Source: Actinomycetes bacterium (lineage in GTDB: Bacteria; Actinomycetota; Acidimicrobiia; Acidimicrobiales; RAAP-2). From it: a DNA stretch of 16,675 bases. The notes under the pieces were generated by a model. It saw only the letters and a list, made by a program, of their open reading frames with translations. It was not told the DNA's origin and made no database searches. Made by a program: the position numbers and the translations under genes. The DNA lies in assembly GCA_021800645.1 (NCBI GenBank), contig JAJYYT010000007.1, positions 1 to 16,675 on the forward strand, in the 5' to 3' direction. This document shows, one piece after another, positions 9,007 to 14,940 of the stretch (positions are counted from its first letter, which is position 1; every line of letters begins with the position of its first letter).

Positions 9007-9034
9007 GAAGGCTCGCCTGCACGAGCTTGCCTTC
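9007..9034 (-). promoter_or_regulatory. Hairpin in the leader of the solute-binding-protein gene
   Basis: GAAGGCTCG (9007-9015), loop CCTGCA, then CGA and GCCTTC (9029-9034) with a four-base bulge give about 9 base pairs. It sits 86-113 bases upstream of the SBP start codon. It could be a leader regulatory element or a terminator for the upstream hydrolase operon. No T-tract follows on the minus strand, so its function is undetermined. Confidence 0.3.
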
Positions 9035-9144
9035 ACGTGCTCGGCGCACACCGTCGCCAGAGCGCCCTCACCATACTTCGGCGCTCGCCCGGCCACGAAG
9101 CGGCCCGCCGCACCCTGGCCACGCGGCCTCGGACCACCTCGGCG

Positions 9145-9177
9145 CCGACCCCGAGCCGACCCCGAGCCGACCCCGAG
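9145..9177. repeat. Three perfect tandem copies of an 11-bp unit
   Basis: CCGACCCCGAG is repeated at 9145-9155, 9156-9166 and 9167-9177, directly after the stop codon of the minus-strand hydrolase gene (stop at 9179-9181). Three exact copies are beyond what GC-richness alone easily gives. The 11-bp period is about one helical turn. Confidence 0.85.
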
Positions 9178-9178
9178 C

Positions 9179-10159
9179 TCAGTCGTGCTCCGCCAGGAAG
9201 GACGCGACCGCAGCCATGTAGGTGTCCCGCTGCTCCCAGAAGGCGAGGTGGGACGCGTCTTCGACGAGGACCTGGCGGACGTCGGGGATGCCCGCCGTGA
9301 GGGCCTCCTGCAAGGCCGGGGTCGCTTCGTCGTAGCGTCCCGAGATGACGAGCACGGGCACGTCGATCTCCCCCAGGCGGTCGAGCGCCTGCCAGTCCTT
9401 GAACGATCCGATCACGTGGAATTCCGACGGGCCGTTCGTCGTGCGGTAGACGGTCGGATCCTCCTCGATGGCCTTCATCGAGCGCAGGAACTCCTCCGGC
9501 CAAGGGTCGAGCCGGCACACGTGGCGCCGGTAGAAGACCTCGCACGCCGCGGCGTACGCGGGGTCGTCGGTCGTCCCGGCGAGCTCGTGGCGGCGCAAGG
9601 TCGCCTCGACCTCCTCCGGAAGCTCGGCACGCAGCTTGTCCGCCTCCTTCACGAAGTCCGGAAAGGAGGCTGCCGTGTTCGAAAGGACCACGGAGCGCAG
9701 CCCGGGAGGGTGGGTGAGCGCGTGCTCCTGCGCGAGGAACCCTCCCCAGCTCTGGCCGAGGACGTGGTACCGGTGTCCGATGCCGAGCTCGTCCACGAGG
9801 CTCGCGAGCTGCCGGACGAACAGATCGACCGTGTAGAACTCTGCGCCGCGCTCGGGGAAGTGGGTCGAGCGACCGTTCCCGATCTGGTCGTAGAAGACGA
9901 CGGCCCTGCCGTAGCGGGCGAGGTCGGCCATCGCCAGCAGGTAGTCGTGCGTGGCACCTGGGCCGCCGTGGAGCGTGACCAGCGGCGCGGGGCCGTGGTC
10001 CTCCCGGGCCGCGTCCAGATCGCCCACGACCCCGTACCAGGTACGCGCGTCCCCGAAGCGCAGCGTGCCCTCCGCGTCGAACGGGTGCTGCAGGTCCCGC
10101 TTCTGCACGTCGGTCGGTCCCTCTCCTGTCGGCTCGGACGGCATCGAACGGCCGGTCAT
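9179..10159 (-). CDS. Proline-iminopeptidase-type alpha/beta hydrolase (peptidase family S33)
   Basis: 326 residues, a typical length for the family. Alpha/beta-hydrolase landmarks are all present: oxyanion-hole HGGPG (64-68), DQIGNGRS (91-98), nucleophile elbow GQSWGG with Ser137, acid Asp277 in SGRYDEATP, and base His304 in ASHLAFWE. HGGPG plus GQSWGG is the signature of proline iminopeptidases, which release N-terminal proline from peptides. Related members act on other amides or esters, so the substrate is not certain. There is no signal peptide, so it is cytoplasmic. The start is ambiguous: ATG 10159 lies 13 bp after the upstream PPOX stop, and a second in-frame ATG lies at 10144. Neither has a good Shine-Dalgarno, so reinitiation from the PPOX gene is likely. 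It is probably co-transcribed with the PPOX gene. A role in processing peptides taken up with the downstream binding protein is possible but unproven. Confidence 0.88.
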   Translation of the reverse strand: MTGRSMPSEPTGEGPTDVQKRDLQHPFDAEGTLRFGDARTWYGVVGDLDAAREDHGPAPLVTLHGGPGATHDYLLAMADLARYGRAVVFYDQIGNGRSTHFPERGAEFYTVDLFVRQLASLVDELGIGHRYHVLGQSWGGFLAQEHALTHPPGLRSVVLSNTAASFPDFVKEADKLRAELPEEVEATLRRHELAGTTDDPAYAAACEVFYRRHVCRLDPWPEEFLRSMKAIEEDPTVYRTTNGPSEFHVIGSFKDWQALDRLGEIDVPVLVISGRYDEATPALQEALTAGIPDVRQVLVEDASHLAFWEQRDTYMAAVASFLAEHD

Positions 10160-10172
10160 GACGCGAGGAACG

Positions 10173-10586
10173 CTACTCGACCATGACGGAACTGCTCCGG
10201 ATCCGCTGGTGCACGGGCCTGATCCGCAGCAACACCCGCTCCGAGACGATCCGGGCGGGATCGAACGGCGTGCCCAAGTACTTCCGGGCGAGCCGGTCGA
10301 TGTGCTCGCGCGCGTCGCGACCAAAGACGTGCTCGTCGACCTGCCCCTGCACGGACGCGTAGTGCCCGGGATCCTCGTGGTCGACGATGAGGAGGTGGAC
10401 GCTCGGATTGCGGCACACGTTGCGGTACTTGAGGCGGTGCCGTTCGGTGTTCACGAGCAGCCGGTCGGCATCGGCGTCGACCCACACGAGGCTCCCGACG
10501 GGGCGCCCGCCGGGAAGGATCGTCGAGAAGCTCGCGAAGTTCGTCCCTTTCGCGAGCTCGAGCACCTCTTCGTCCACGACCCCCAT
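10173..10586 (-). CDS. PPOX-class (split beta-barrel) flavin/F420-binding protein
   Basis: 137 residues, the size of single-domain pyridoxamine-5'-phosphate-oxidase-like split-barrel proteins. The order is family-like: ASFSTILPGGRPVGSLVWV (strands 1-2), LLVNTERHRLKYRNVCRNP (the cofactor-phosphate region with Lys/Arg followed by N-x3-RNP), VHLLIVDHEDPGHYASVQGQV, and a C-terminal LLRIRPVHQRIR. This resembles the actinobacterial F420-dependent group (Rv1155-like) more than true pyridoxamine phosphate oxidase. The cofactor (F420 or FMN) cannot be settled by eye. The start is ATG 10586, with GGGAGGT 4 bases upstream. It heads a likely two-gene operon with the hydrolase and is divergent from the carbonic anhydrase gene. 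The substrate is unknown. Confidence 0.82.
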   Translation of the reverse strand: MGVVDEEVLELAKGTNFASFSTILPGGRPVGSLVWVDADADRLLVNTERHRLKYRNVCRNPSVHLLIVDHEDPGHYASVQGQVDEHVFGRDAREHIDRLARKYLGTPFDPARIVSERVLLRIRPVHQRIRSSSVMVE

Positions 10587-10793
10587 CGCCACCTCCCTGC
10601 CTGCGCGCCCACGCTCCCCGGCCGATCGAAGTTCTAGTACGTTCGGGGCGCGAACCATCATGGGTCCGCCTTCCGGGAGCTCCCCCACGGTCACGCCGGT
10701 TCTGCACCGCCGAGGCCGCCGGGCTCCCTGGACCCGCCAAGGTCCCTGGACCCGCCAAGCTCCCTGGACCCGCCAAGCCCGCCAAGAGGAGAC
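10587..10793. promoter_or_regulatory. Divergent intergenic region between PPOX and carbonic anhydrase genes
   Basis: 207 bp that must hold promoters for both directions. Next to PPOX is its Shine-Dalgarno (minus-strand GGGAGGT, 10591-10597). A relatively AT-rich spot CGAAGTTCTAGTACGTTCG (10627-10645) has short CGAA/TTCG arms and a TANNNT-like TACGTT (10638-10643), a candidate -10 for canA, but with no clear -35. The part proximal to canA is filled by three 18-bp tandem repeats (10725-10778) running into the canA ribosome binding site AAGAGGAG (10784-10791). Exact promoters are not determinable by eye. Confidence 0.35.
10725..10786. repeat. Three 18-bp tandem repeats plus a partial copy upstream of canA
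   Basis: Units TCCCTGGACCCGCCAAGG/C at 10725-10742, 10743-10760 and 10761-10778 differ only at the last base. A partial copy (CCCGCCAAG) runs to 10786, touching the Shine-Dalgarno of canA. Each unit contains TCC-CT-GGA, and between the first and second copies this extends to GGTCC-CT-GGACC, so short hairpins or protein-binding palindromes are possible. Confidence 0.95.
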
Positions 10794-11288
10794 GTGAGCG
10801 CCACCGACGACCTGCTGGCCAACAACGCCCGCTACGCCGCCTCGTTCCACGAGGCGGACCTCCCGGCGAGACCGGGGGCGAAAGTGGCGGTCCTCACCTG
10901 CATGGACGCGCGCCTGGACCCGGCGAGGGCGCTCGGGCTCGAGCTCGGCGACGCCCACGTGATCCGCAACGCAGGCGGCGTGGCGACCGAGGACGCCATC
11001 CGCAGCCTGGCGATCTCGCAGCGGCTGCTCGGGACCGAAGAGATCGTCTTGATCCACCACACGGGCTGCGGCATGGAGACCTTCTCGGACGACGCCCTGA
11101 AAGCCGAGATCCTGGCGGAGACCGGCATCCGGCCGAGCTTCGCGCTCGAGGCGTTCCCGAACGCCGAGGACGACCTGAGCCAGACGGCTGCACGCATCAG
11201 GGCCAGCCCGTTCGTCCCCCACAAGAACATCCGCGGCTTCCTGTACGAGATCGACAGCGGGAGGCTGCGCGAGGTGCCGCTCGGCTGA
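10794..11288 (+). CDS. canA: Beta-class carbonic anhydrase (Rv1284 type)
   Basis: 164 residues. It is a zinc enzyme interconverting CO2 and bicarbonate in the cytoplasm. Zinc ligands are visible as Cys36 (in CMDAR, with the catalytic Asp38-Arg40 dyad) and His89/Cys92 (HHTGCG). HVIRNAGG (55-62) is also conserved. The N-terminus (SATDDLLANN) and the short length closely match my recollection of Mycobacterium tuberculosis Rv1284 (CanA), a small beta-carbonic anhydrase. The GTG start at 10794 is supported by AAGAGGAG 2-9 bases upstream and by that match. The frame is open back to a TAG at 10635 but has no ATG, GTG or TTG start there. It is monocistronic or the first gene before the glycolate oxidase block, which begins 114 bp downstream and appears to have its own promoter. 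Confidence 0.95.
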   Translation: MSATDDLLANNARYAASFHEADLPARPGAKVAVLTCMDARLDPARALGLELGDAHVIRNAGGVATEDAIRSLAISQRLLGTEEIVLIHHTGCGMETFSDDALKAEILAETGIRPSFALEAFPNAEDDLSQTAARIRASPFVPHKNIRGFLYEIDSGRLREVPLG

Positions 11289-11316
11289 GCCCGCCCGCCG
11301 CGCGCCGCCTGGACGT

Positions 11317-11330
11317 GGGGCCCTCGCCCC
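11317..11330 (+). terminator. Possible weak terminator hairpin after canA
   Basis: GGGGC (11317-11321), loop CCTC, GCCCC (11326-11330), 28 bases after the canA stop. It has only five base pairs and no T-tract, so it is not a canonical intrinsic terminator. Confidence 0.25.
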
Positions 11331-11362
11331 GACAGCCACGACGAGTCCGGCCTGCCGCGCTC

Positions 11363-11402
11363 GCCACGTGGCCCATCGGCTCGTTGACTACTCTCCCCCC
11401 AG
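11363..11402 (+). promoter_or_regulatory. Predicted leaderless promoter with palindromic operator candidate
   Basis: TACTCT (11389-11394, TANNNT type -10) lies 8 bases before ATG 11403, so transcription would begin at or near the A of the start codon. No Shine-Dalgarno precedes this ATG, and an in-frame TGA at 11385-11387 excludes earlier starts. The perfect 10-bp palindrome GCCACGTGGC (11363-11372) covers the place expected for the -35 box (about 17 bases upstream of the -10) and is a candidate regulator site. Prediction only. Confidence 0.5.
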
Positions 11403-12518
11403 ATGGTCGATCAGAGGCGCGCCCCATGCACCCTCACGACACGCATCCCCGCGCAACCAGTCCGGTGCGCCCAGTGGGCGCGAGCCCAGCAGGTCGACCC
11501 CGTCGGCACGGCCGGGAGCTACGCCGGCTACCTGCTCGTCGAGTGGCCGCTTCCCTGGCCACGCGACGCAGGCGACGTCGAAGAGCTCCAGGCGGTGCGC
11601 GAAGCCGTGACCGGCCTCGGCCTTCGCTTCCAGCTCCTCGTCCCCGCCGCGAGCCTGGTCCGGCGCGTCACGCTGTACCGGCGTCCCGAAGGACCGTTCT
11701 CGGCGTTCGAGGGCCGTGAGGCGCACATCTGGCTGCGGCCCCAAGACACGACGGCTGCCGACGCCGCCGGGGCGGGCACCTCTGCGGCGGAGGCGATCGC
11801 TCGTGCGACCGAGCAGCTCCTCGCCGGCGGCGGCGAGCCCGTGCGCCACTGCGACGTCCTCGTGTGCTCCCACGGGAGGAGGGACCGCTGCTGCGGCTCG
11901 CTCGGCACGGCGCTGTGGAAGCAGCTCTCCGAGGCTGCGGCGGCCGGGACCTGCGATACCGGGACCGCCGAGACTGCTGAGACCGCCGGGGCCGGCGCCG
12001 CGGGCGTCCGCCTCGCGCGCACGAGCCACACCGGCGGCCACCGGTTCGCCCCGACCTGCATCGTCCTACCGGCCGGGACGCTTTGGGGCTTCCTCGACGC
12101 GGACGCGCTGAGCCGCATCCTCCGCCGGACGGGACCACTCGACGACCTCCTCCCCCGCTATCGGGGATGCAGCGGGCTCGGCTCGCCTGGTGCGCAGGCG
12201 CTCGAGCGTGCGGTGCTCCGGGAGGTCGGATGGCCCCTGTTCGACCAGGCGCGCAGCGTCGAGGACCTCGGCGCCGGGCGGCTCCGCCTCAGCGTGACAG
12301 GACCCACGGGCGCCGCTGCGTGGGAGGCGACGGTCCGCCCCGGACGGATGCACCCGGTGCCCGAGTGCGGCGAGCCCCTCGAGCTCGCGAAGAAGACCGA
12401 GACCGAACAGCGCGTCGAGGACTTCGCCCTCGTGACGCCGGCCGGCTCGTCGCTGCTTGCCGGGAGCAGACGGGACCGATCAGGGCGTCCGGGCGATCGC
12501 AGGGGACCCCTCGGGTGA
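11403..12518 (+). CDS. Sucrase/ferredoxin-like (Apd1-like) thioredoxin-fold [2Fe-2S] protein
   Basis: 371 residues of the Suc_Fer-like family (PF06999 type). The family signature is clear: HCDVLVCSHGRRDRCCGSLG (149-168) and TSHTGGHRFAPT (207-218). Candidate cluster ligands are Cys155 and Cys164 (C-x8-C) with His209 and His213 (H-x3-H). This is the pattern I recall for yeast Apd1/Aim32, whose [2Fe-2S] cluster is held by two Cys and two His. Between the motifs lies an Ala/Gly/Thr-rich stretch (about 178-201) that looks like a flexible insertion. There is no signal peptide. The start is ATG 11403: the first available start after an in-frame stop at 11385, with a leaderless promoter predicted. 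The C-terminal 20 residues are Arg/Gly-rich. The stop TGA (12516-12518) overlaps the glcD GTG (12515), tying its expression to glycolate oxidase. Its role is unproven; an electron-transfer partner of GlcDEF is my inference. Confidence 0.87.
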   Translation: MVDQRRAPCTLTTRIPAQPVRCAQWARAQQVDPVGTAGSYAGYLLVEWPLPWPRDAGDVEELQAVREAVTGLGLRFQLLVPAASLVRRVTLYRRPEGPFSAFEGREAHIWLRPQDTTAADAAGAGTSAAEAIARATEQLLAGGGEPVRHCDVLVCSHGRRDRCCGSLGTALWKQLSEAAAAGTCDTGTAETAETAGAGAAGVRLARTSHTGGHRFAPTCIVLPAGTLWGFLDADALSRILRRTGPLDDLLPRYRGCSGLGSPGAQALERAVLREVGWPLFDQARSVEDLGAGRLRLSVTGPTGAAAWEATVRPGRMHPVPECGEPLELAKKTETEQRVEDFALVTPAGSSLLAGSRRDRSGRPGDRRGPLG

Positions 12519-14002
12519 CGACCCGCGCGGGCCGGCAGCGCCGGCAGCAACGCAGACGAGCGTCCTCCCCTGACGAGGCGGTCGTCGCCGCGCTGAGAGC
12601 GGCGCTCGAGCCCGACCGCGTGCGTGACGACGACGCGGAGCGGGCGTTGCTCGCCCATGACGCCTCGGTCTTTGCCGGCGGCGCTGCCGGCCCCGTCTGC
12701 TTCCCGACGAGCACCGAGGAGGTCCAGGCGATCGTGCGGATCGCGGTCGCCCACACACGGGCGGTCGTCCCGCGCGGCGCGGGGACCGGTCTGTCGGGTG
12801 GCGCGATCCCGCTCGGCAGGCCCGTCATCGTGGTGACCACGAAGATGAACCGGATCCTCGAGGTCGACCTGGACGACAGGGTCGCGTGGGTGGAGCCCGG
12901 AGTGGTCAACCTGGATCTCACCAAGCGCCTTCACGCGCTGGGGTTCCACTTCGCCCCGGACCCCTCGAGCCAGCAGGCGTGCACGATCGGAGGCAACGTC
13001 GCCAACAACTCGGGCGGGCCGCACTGCCTCGCGGAGGGCGTCACGAGCCAGCACGTGCTCGCGCTCGACGTCGTGCTCCCCGACGGCGAGGTCGTGAGGC
13101 TCGGAGACCTCGACGCCGAGCCTCTCGGCTACGACCTGCGCGGCGCCTTCGTCGGCGGCGAAGGGACGCTCGGCATCGCGACCCGCATCGCGGTGCGCAT
13201 CAGCAAGGACCCGCCCGCCGTCCGGACGCTCCTGCTCGGCTTCGACACCATGGAGGCCGCCGCGACCACGGTCGGTAAGATCGTCGCGGCGGGCATCGTC
13301 CCTGCCGCCATGGAGGTGATGGACCACGCGATCACCGTGGCGGTCGAGAATTTCGTGCACGCCGGCTACCCGCTCGACGCTCGAGCCGTCCTCCTCATCG
13401 AGGTCTGCGGCCTCGAAGCCGGGACCGAGCTCGATTGCGAGCGCGTCGTCGAGATCGGCCGGGCCAACGGCGCGACGAGCCTCAAGAGCGCGGCGAGCGA
13501 CGAGGAGCGCGCCCTTCTGTGGAAGGGGCGCAAGACGGCCTTCGGGGCGGTCGCCCAGCTCGCCCCCGCGTACTACCTGCACGACACCGTGGTGCCCCGC
13601 GCCGCACTCCCCTCGGTCCTTGGGGCCGTCTACGAGATCGCCGGTCGCCACGATCTCTTGGTGGTGAACGTCTTCCACGCCGGGGACGGCAACCTCCATC
13701 CGCTGCTGCTCTTCGACACACGGGAGCCGGGGGTGCTCGAACGTGTGCATGCCGCGGCCCGCGAGATCGTGGAGATCTCGCTCGCCGCAGGAGGCGTCCT
13801 CTCCGGCGAGCACGGCGTCGGTGTCGAGAAGCGCGACTACATGCCGCTGCAGTTCGCCGAGGTCGACCTCGACCACCAGAACCGGCTGCGCCGCGCGTTC
13901 GACCCTGCGTGCCGCGCGAACCCCGGCAAGGTCCTCCCCGCGGGCCACAGCTGCGCCGACATCCAGGCGCTCGAACGCATCCCGGCGGGCGTCTGGGTGT
14001 GA
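12515..14002 (+). CDS. glcD: Glycolate oxidase subunit GlcD (FAD-linked)
   Basis: 495 residues (E. coli GlcD is 499). It is the catalytic FAD subunit, oxidising glycolate (possibly also D-lactate) to glyoxylate. The N-terminal FAD-binding (PCMH-type) domain shows PRGAGTGLSGG (86-96), VEPGVVN, DPSSQQACTIGGNVANNSGG and VGGEGTLGI. The C-terminal FAD-oxidase domain shows the metal/substrate-binding HAGDGNLHP (388-396) and GEHGVG (431-436) and ends with RRAFDP..ANPGKVLP. The start is GTG 12515, overlapping the upstream stop (GTGA) and preceded by AGGGGA about 10 bases back. The frame is open further upstream, but that part is only a shadow of the preceding gene. The first 17 residues are an Arg/Gln-rich extension with no evident targeting function. 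It overlaps glcE at the GTGA of 13999-14002. Related D-lactate or 2-hydroxyglutarate dehydrogenases share these motifs, but the glcE and glcF partners favour glycolate oxidase. Confidence 0.93.
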   Translation: MTTRAGRQRRQQRRRASSPDEAVVAALRAALEPDRVRDDDAERALLAHDASVFAGGAAGPVCFPTSTEEVQAIVRIAVAHTRAVVPRGAGTGLSGGAIPLGRPVIVVTTKMNRILEVDLDDRVAWVEPGVVNLDLTKRLHALGFHFAPDPSSQQACTIGGNVANNSGGPHCLAEGVTSQHVLALDVVLPDGEVVRLGDLDAEPLGYDLRGAFVGGEGTLGIATRIAVRISKDPPAVRTLLLGFDTMEAAATTVGKIVAAGIVPAAMEVMDHAITVAVENFVHAGYPLDARAVLLIEVCGLEAGTELDCERVVEIGRANGATSLKSAASDEERALLWKGRKTAFGAVAQLAPAYYLHDTVVPRAALPSVLGAVYEIAGRHDLLVVNVFHAGDGNLHPLLLFDTREPGVLERVHAAAREIVEISLAAGGVLSGEHGVGVEKRDYMPLQFAEVDLDHQNRLRRAFDPACRANPGKVLPAGHSCADIQALERIPAGVWV

Positions 14003-14940
14003 GCCAGCCCGACGCCGCGCTGCTCTGCTTCGCCGCAGAGGTCCGCGAGACGGGCCCGGTCGCGGTGCAAGGAGCTCGCACGCGCTGGGATGCAGGAGGG
14101 GCGCTTGCGCCCGGCACCCGCCTCGTGAAGGCACCGGCGGGCATCGTCGAGCACCGCCCCGAGGAGATGACCGTGCGCGTCCGTGTGGGTATGGGGGTCG
14201 ACGAGCTGCACCACGAGCTCGCGGCGAGAGGCCAGCTGACCGCGCTGCCCCGCCGGGGCGGGACCGTCGGCGGCGCGCTCGCCGTCGGCGAGGACGACCT
14301 CTGCGTGCTCGGGCGAGGCCGCGTGCGCGACGCCGTGCTCCAGGTCCGCTACGTGTCGGCGGAGGGTGCCGTCGTCACCGGCGGCGGCCCGACGGTGAAG
14401 AACGTCACGGGCTACGACCTCCCCCGGCTGCTCGTCGGCTCGCTCGGCACCCTCGGGCTTCTCGCAGAGGCGATCCTGCGGACGAACCCGATCCCCGCGG
14501 TGTCGCGCTGGTTCCGCGCCGAGGACGCCGACCCGTTCGCGGCGCGCGACGCCATCCTGCGGCCCTCCGCCGTCCTGTTCGACGGGCGCACGTCCTGGGT
14601 CCGGCTCGAGGGCCACGCGGCCGACGTCGAGGCGTCGCGCCGGCAGCTGGCTGCCGCGGCAGGCGGCGGGCCATGGGAGGAGTGCGATGGCGGCCCGGAG
14701 CTCCCAGCGCACCGATGGTCGCTGCGGCCCTCGGAGCTTCGGCACCTGGATCCTGCGGTCCTCGGCGCCTACGTCGCGTCGGTCGGCGTCGGGACCGTGT
14801 TCGCCTCCCGCCCTCAGCCTGCTCGCCAGGTCTCTCCGGCCCTCCGTGCGCTCATGGCGCGCGTAAAGCAGGAGCTCGACCCCGGGGGCCGACTGAACCC
14901 AGGACGTTCCGTCCTCCCGCTCGCCGGCGTGGCGACGTGA
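13999..14940 (+). CDS. glcE: Glycolate oxidase subunit GlcE (FAD-binding)
   Basis: 313 residues, somewhat shorter than E. coli GlcE (350). It is the second FAD-binding subunit of the GlcDEF membrane-associated oxidase. It has a single FAD_binding_4-type domain: RRGGTVGGALAVGEDDL (about 84-100), GRGRVRDAVLQVRYVSAEG, GGPTVKNVTGYDLPRLLVGSLGTLGLLAEA, and the typical family end LDPGGRLNPGR. It lacks the C-terminal catalytic (FAD-oxidase) domain of GlcD, as expected for GlcE. The GTG start at 13999 overlaps the glcD stop (GTGA), and the stop overlaps the glcF GTG at 14937. No other Shine-Dalgarno-supported start is evident, so expression probably depends on reinitiation after glcD. Confidence 0.92.
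   Translation: MSQPDAALLCFAAEVRETGPVAVQGARTRWDAGGALAPGTRLVKAPAGIVEHRPEEMTVRVRVGMGVDELHHELAARGQLTALPRRGGTVGGALAVGEDDLCVLGRGRVRDAVLQVRYVSAEGAVVTGGGPTVKNVTGYDLPRLLVGSLGTLGLLAEAILRTNPIPAVSRWFRAEDADPFAARDAILRPSAVLFDGRTSWVRLEGHAADVEASRRQLAAAAGGGPWEECDGGPELPAHRWSLRPSELRHLDPAVLGAYVASVGVGTVFASRPQPARQVSPALRALMARVKQELDPGGRLNPGRSVLPLAGVAT

Larger units (their letters stand above)
8922..9178 (-). promoter_or_regulatory. 257-bp leader/promoter region of the solute-binding-protein gene
   Basis: Longest gene-free stretch of the window, between the hydrolase stop and the SBP start on the minus strand. It holds a possible -10 hexamer TATGGT (minus strand, 9075-9070) without a convincing -35. A hairpin-forming sequence lies at 9007-9034 (GAAGGC/GCCTTC outer arms, TCG/CGA inner arms), adjoined by the palindrome CCTTCGAAGG (9002-9011). 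Three tandem 11-mers lie at 9145-9177. If the -10 guess is right, the SBP mRNA has a leader of about 140 bases containing the hairpin. No coding potential is convincing here on either strand. Confidence 0.35.

Noticed and set aside
9034..9039. CACGTG hexamer in the SBP leader as a second copy of the glc operator
   Set aside because: Only six bases match the GCCACGTGGC palindrome, and similar CACGTG strings also occur inside coding sequence (for example near 16225), so chance is likely.
7023..9221. 732-codon plus-strand open frame opposite the binding-protein gene
   Set aside because: The product is Arg/Cys/Val-rich with no recognisable domain. The minus strand has a signal peptide, a good ribosome binding site and family-5 motifs.
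10725..10786. Tandem repeats as a CRISPR array
   Set aside because: The units are directly contiguous with no spacers, only 18 bp long and three in number, with no cas genes nearby.
10587..11339. N-terminal extension of the PPOX frame across the repeats and into canA
   Set aside because: The extension is antisense to canA and low in complexity. ATG 10586 has a strong Shine-Dalgarno and gives the family-typical length.
12158..14134. 658-codon minus-strand open frame opposite glcD
   Set aside because: Shadow of glcD in GC-rich sequence; no domain signature and no ribosome binding site support.
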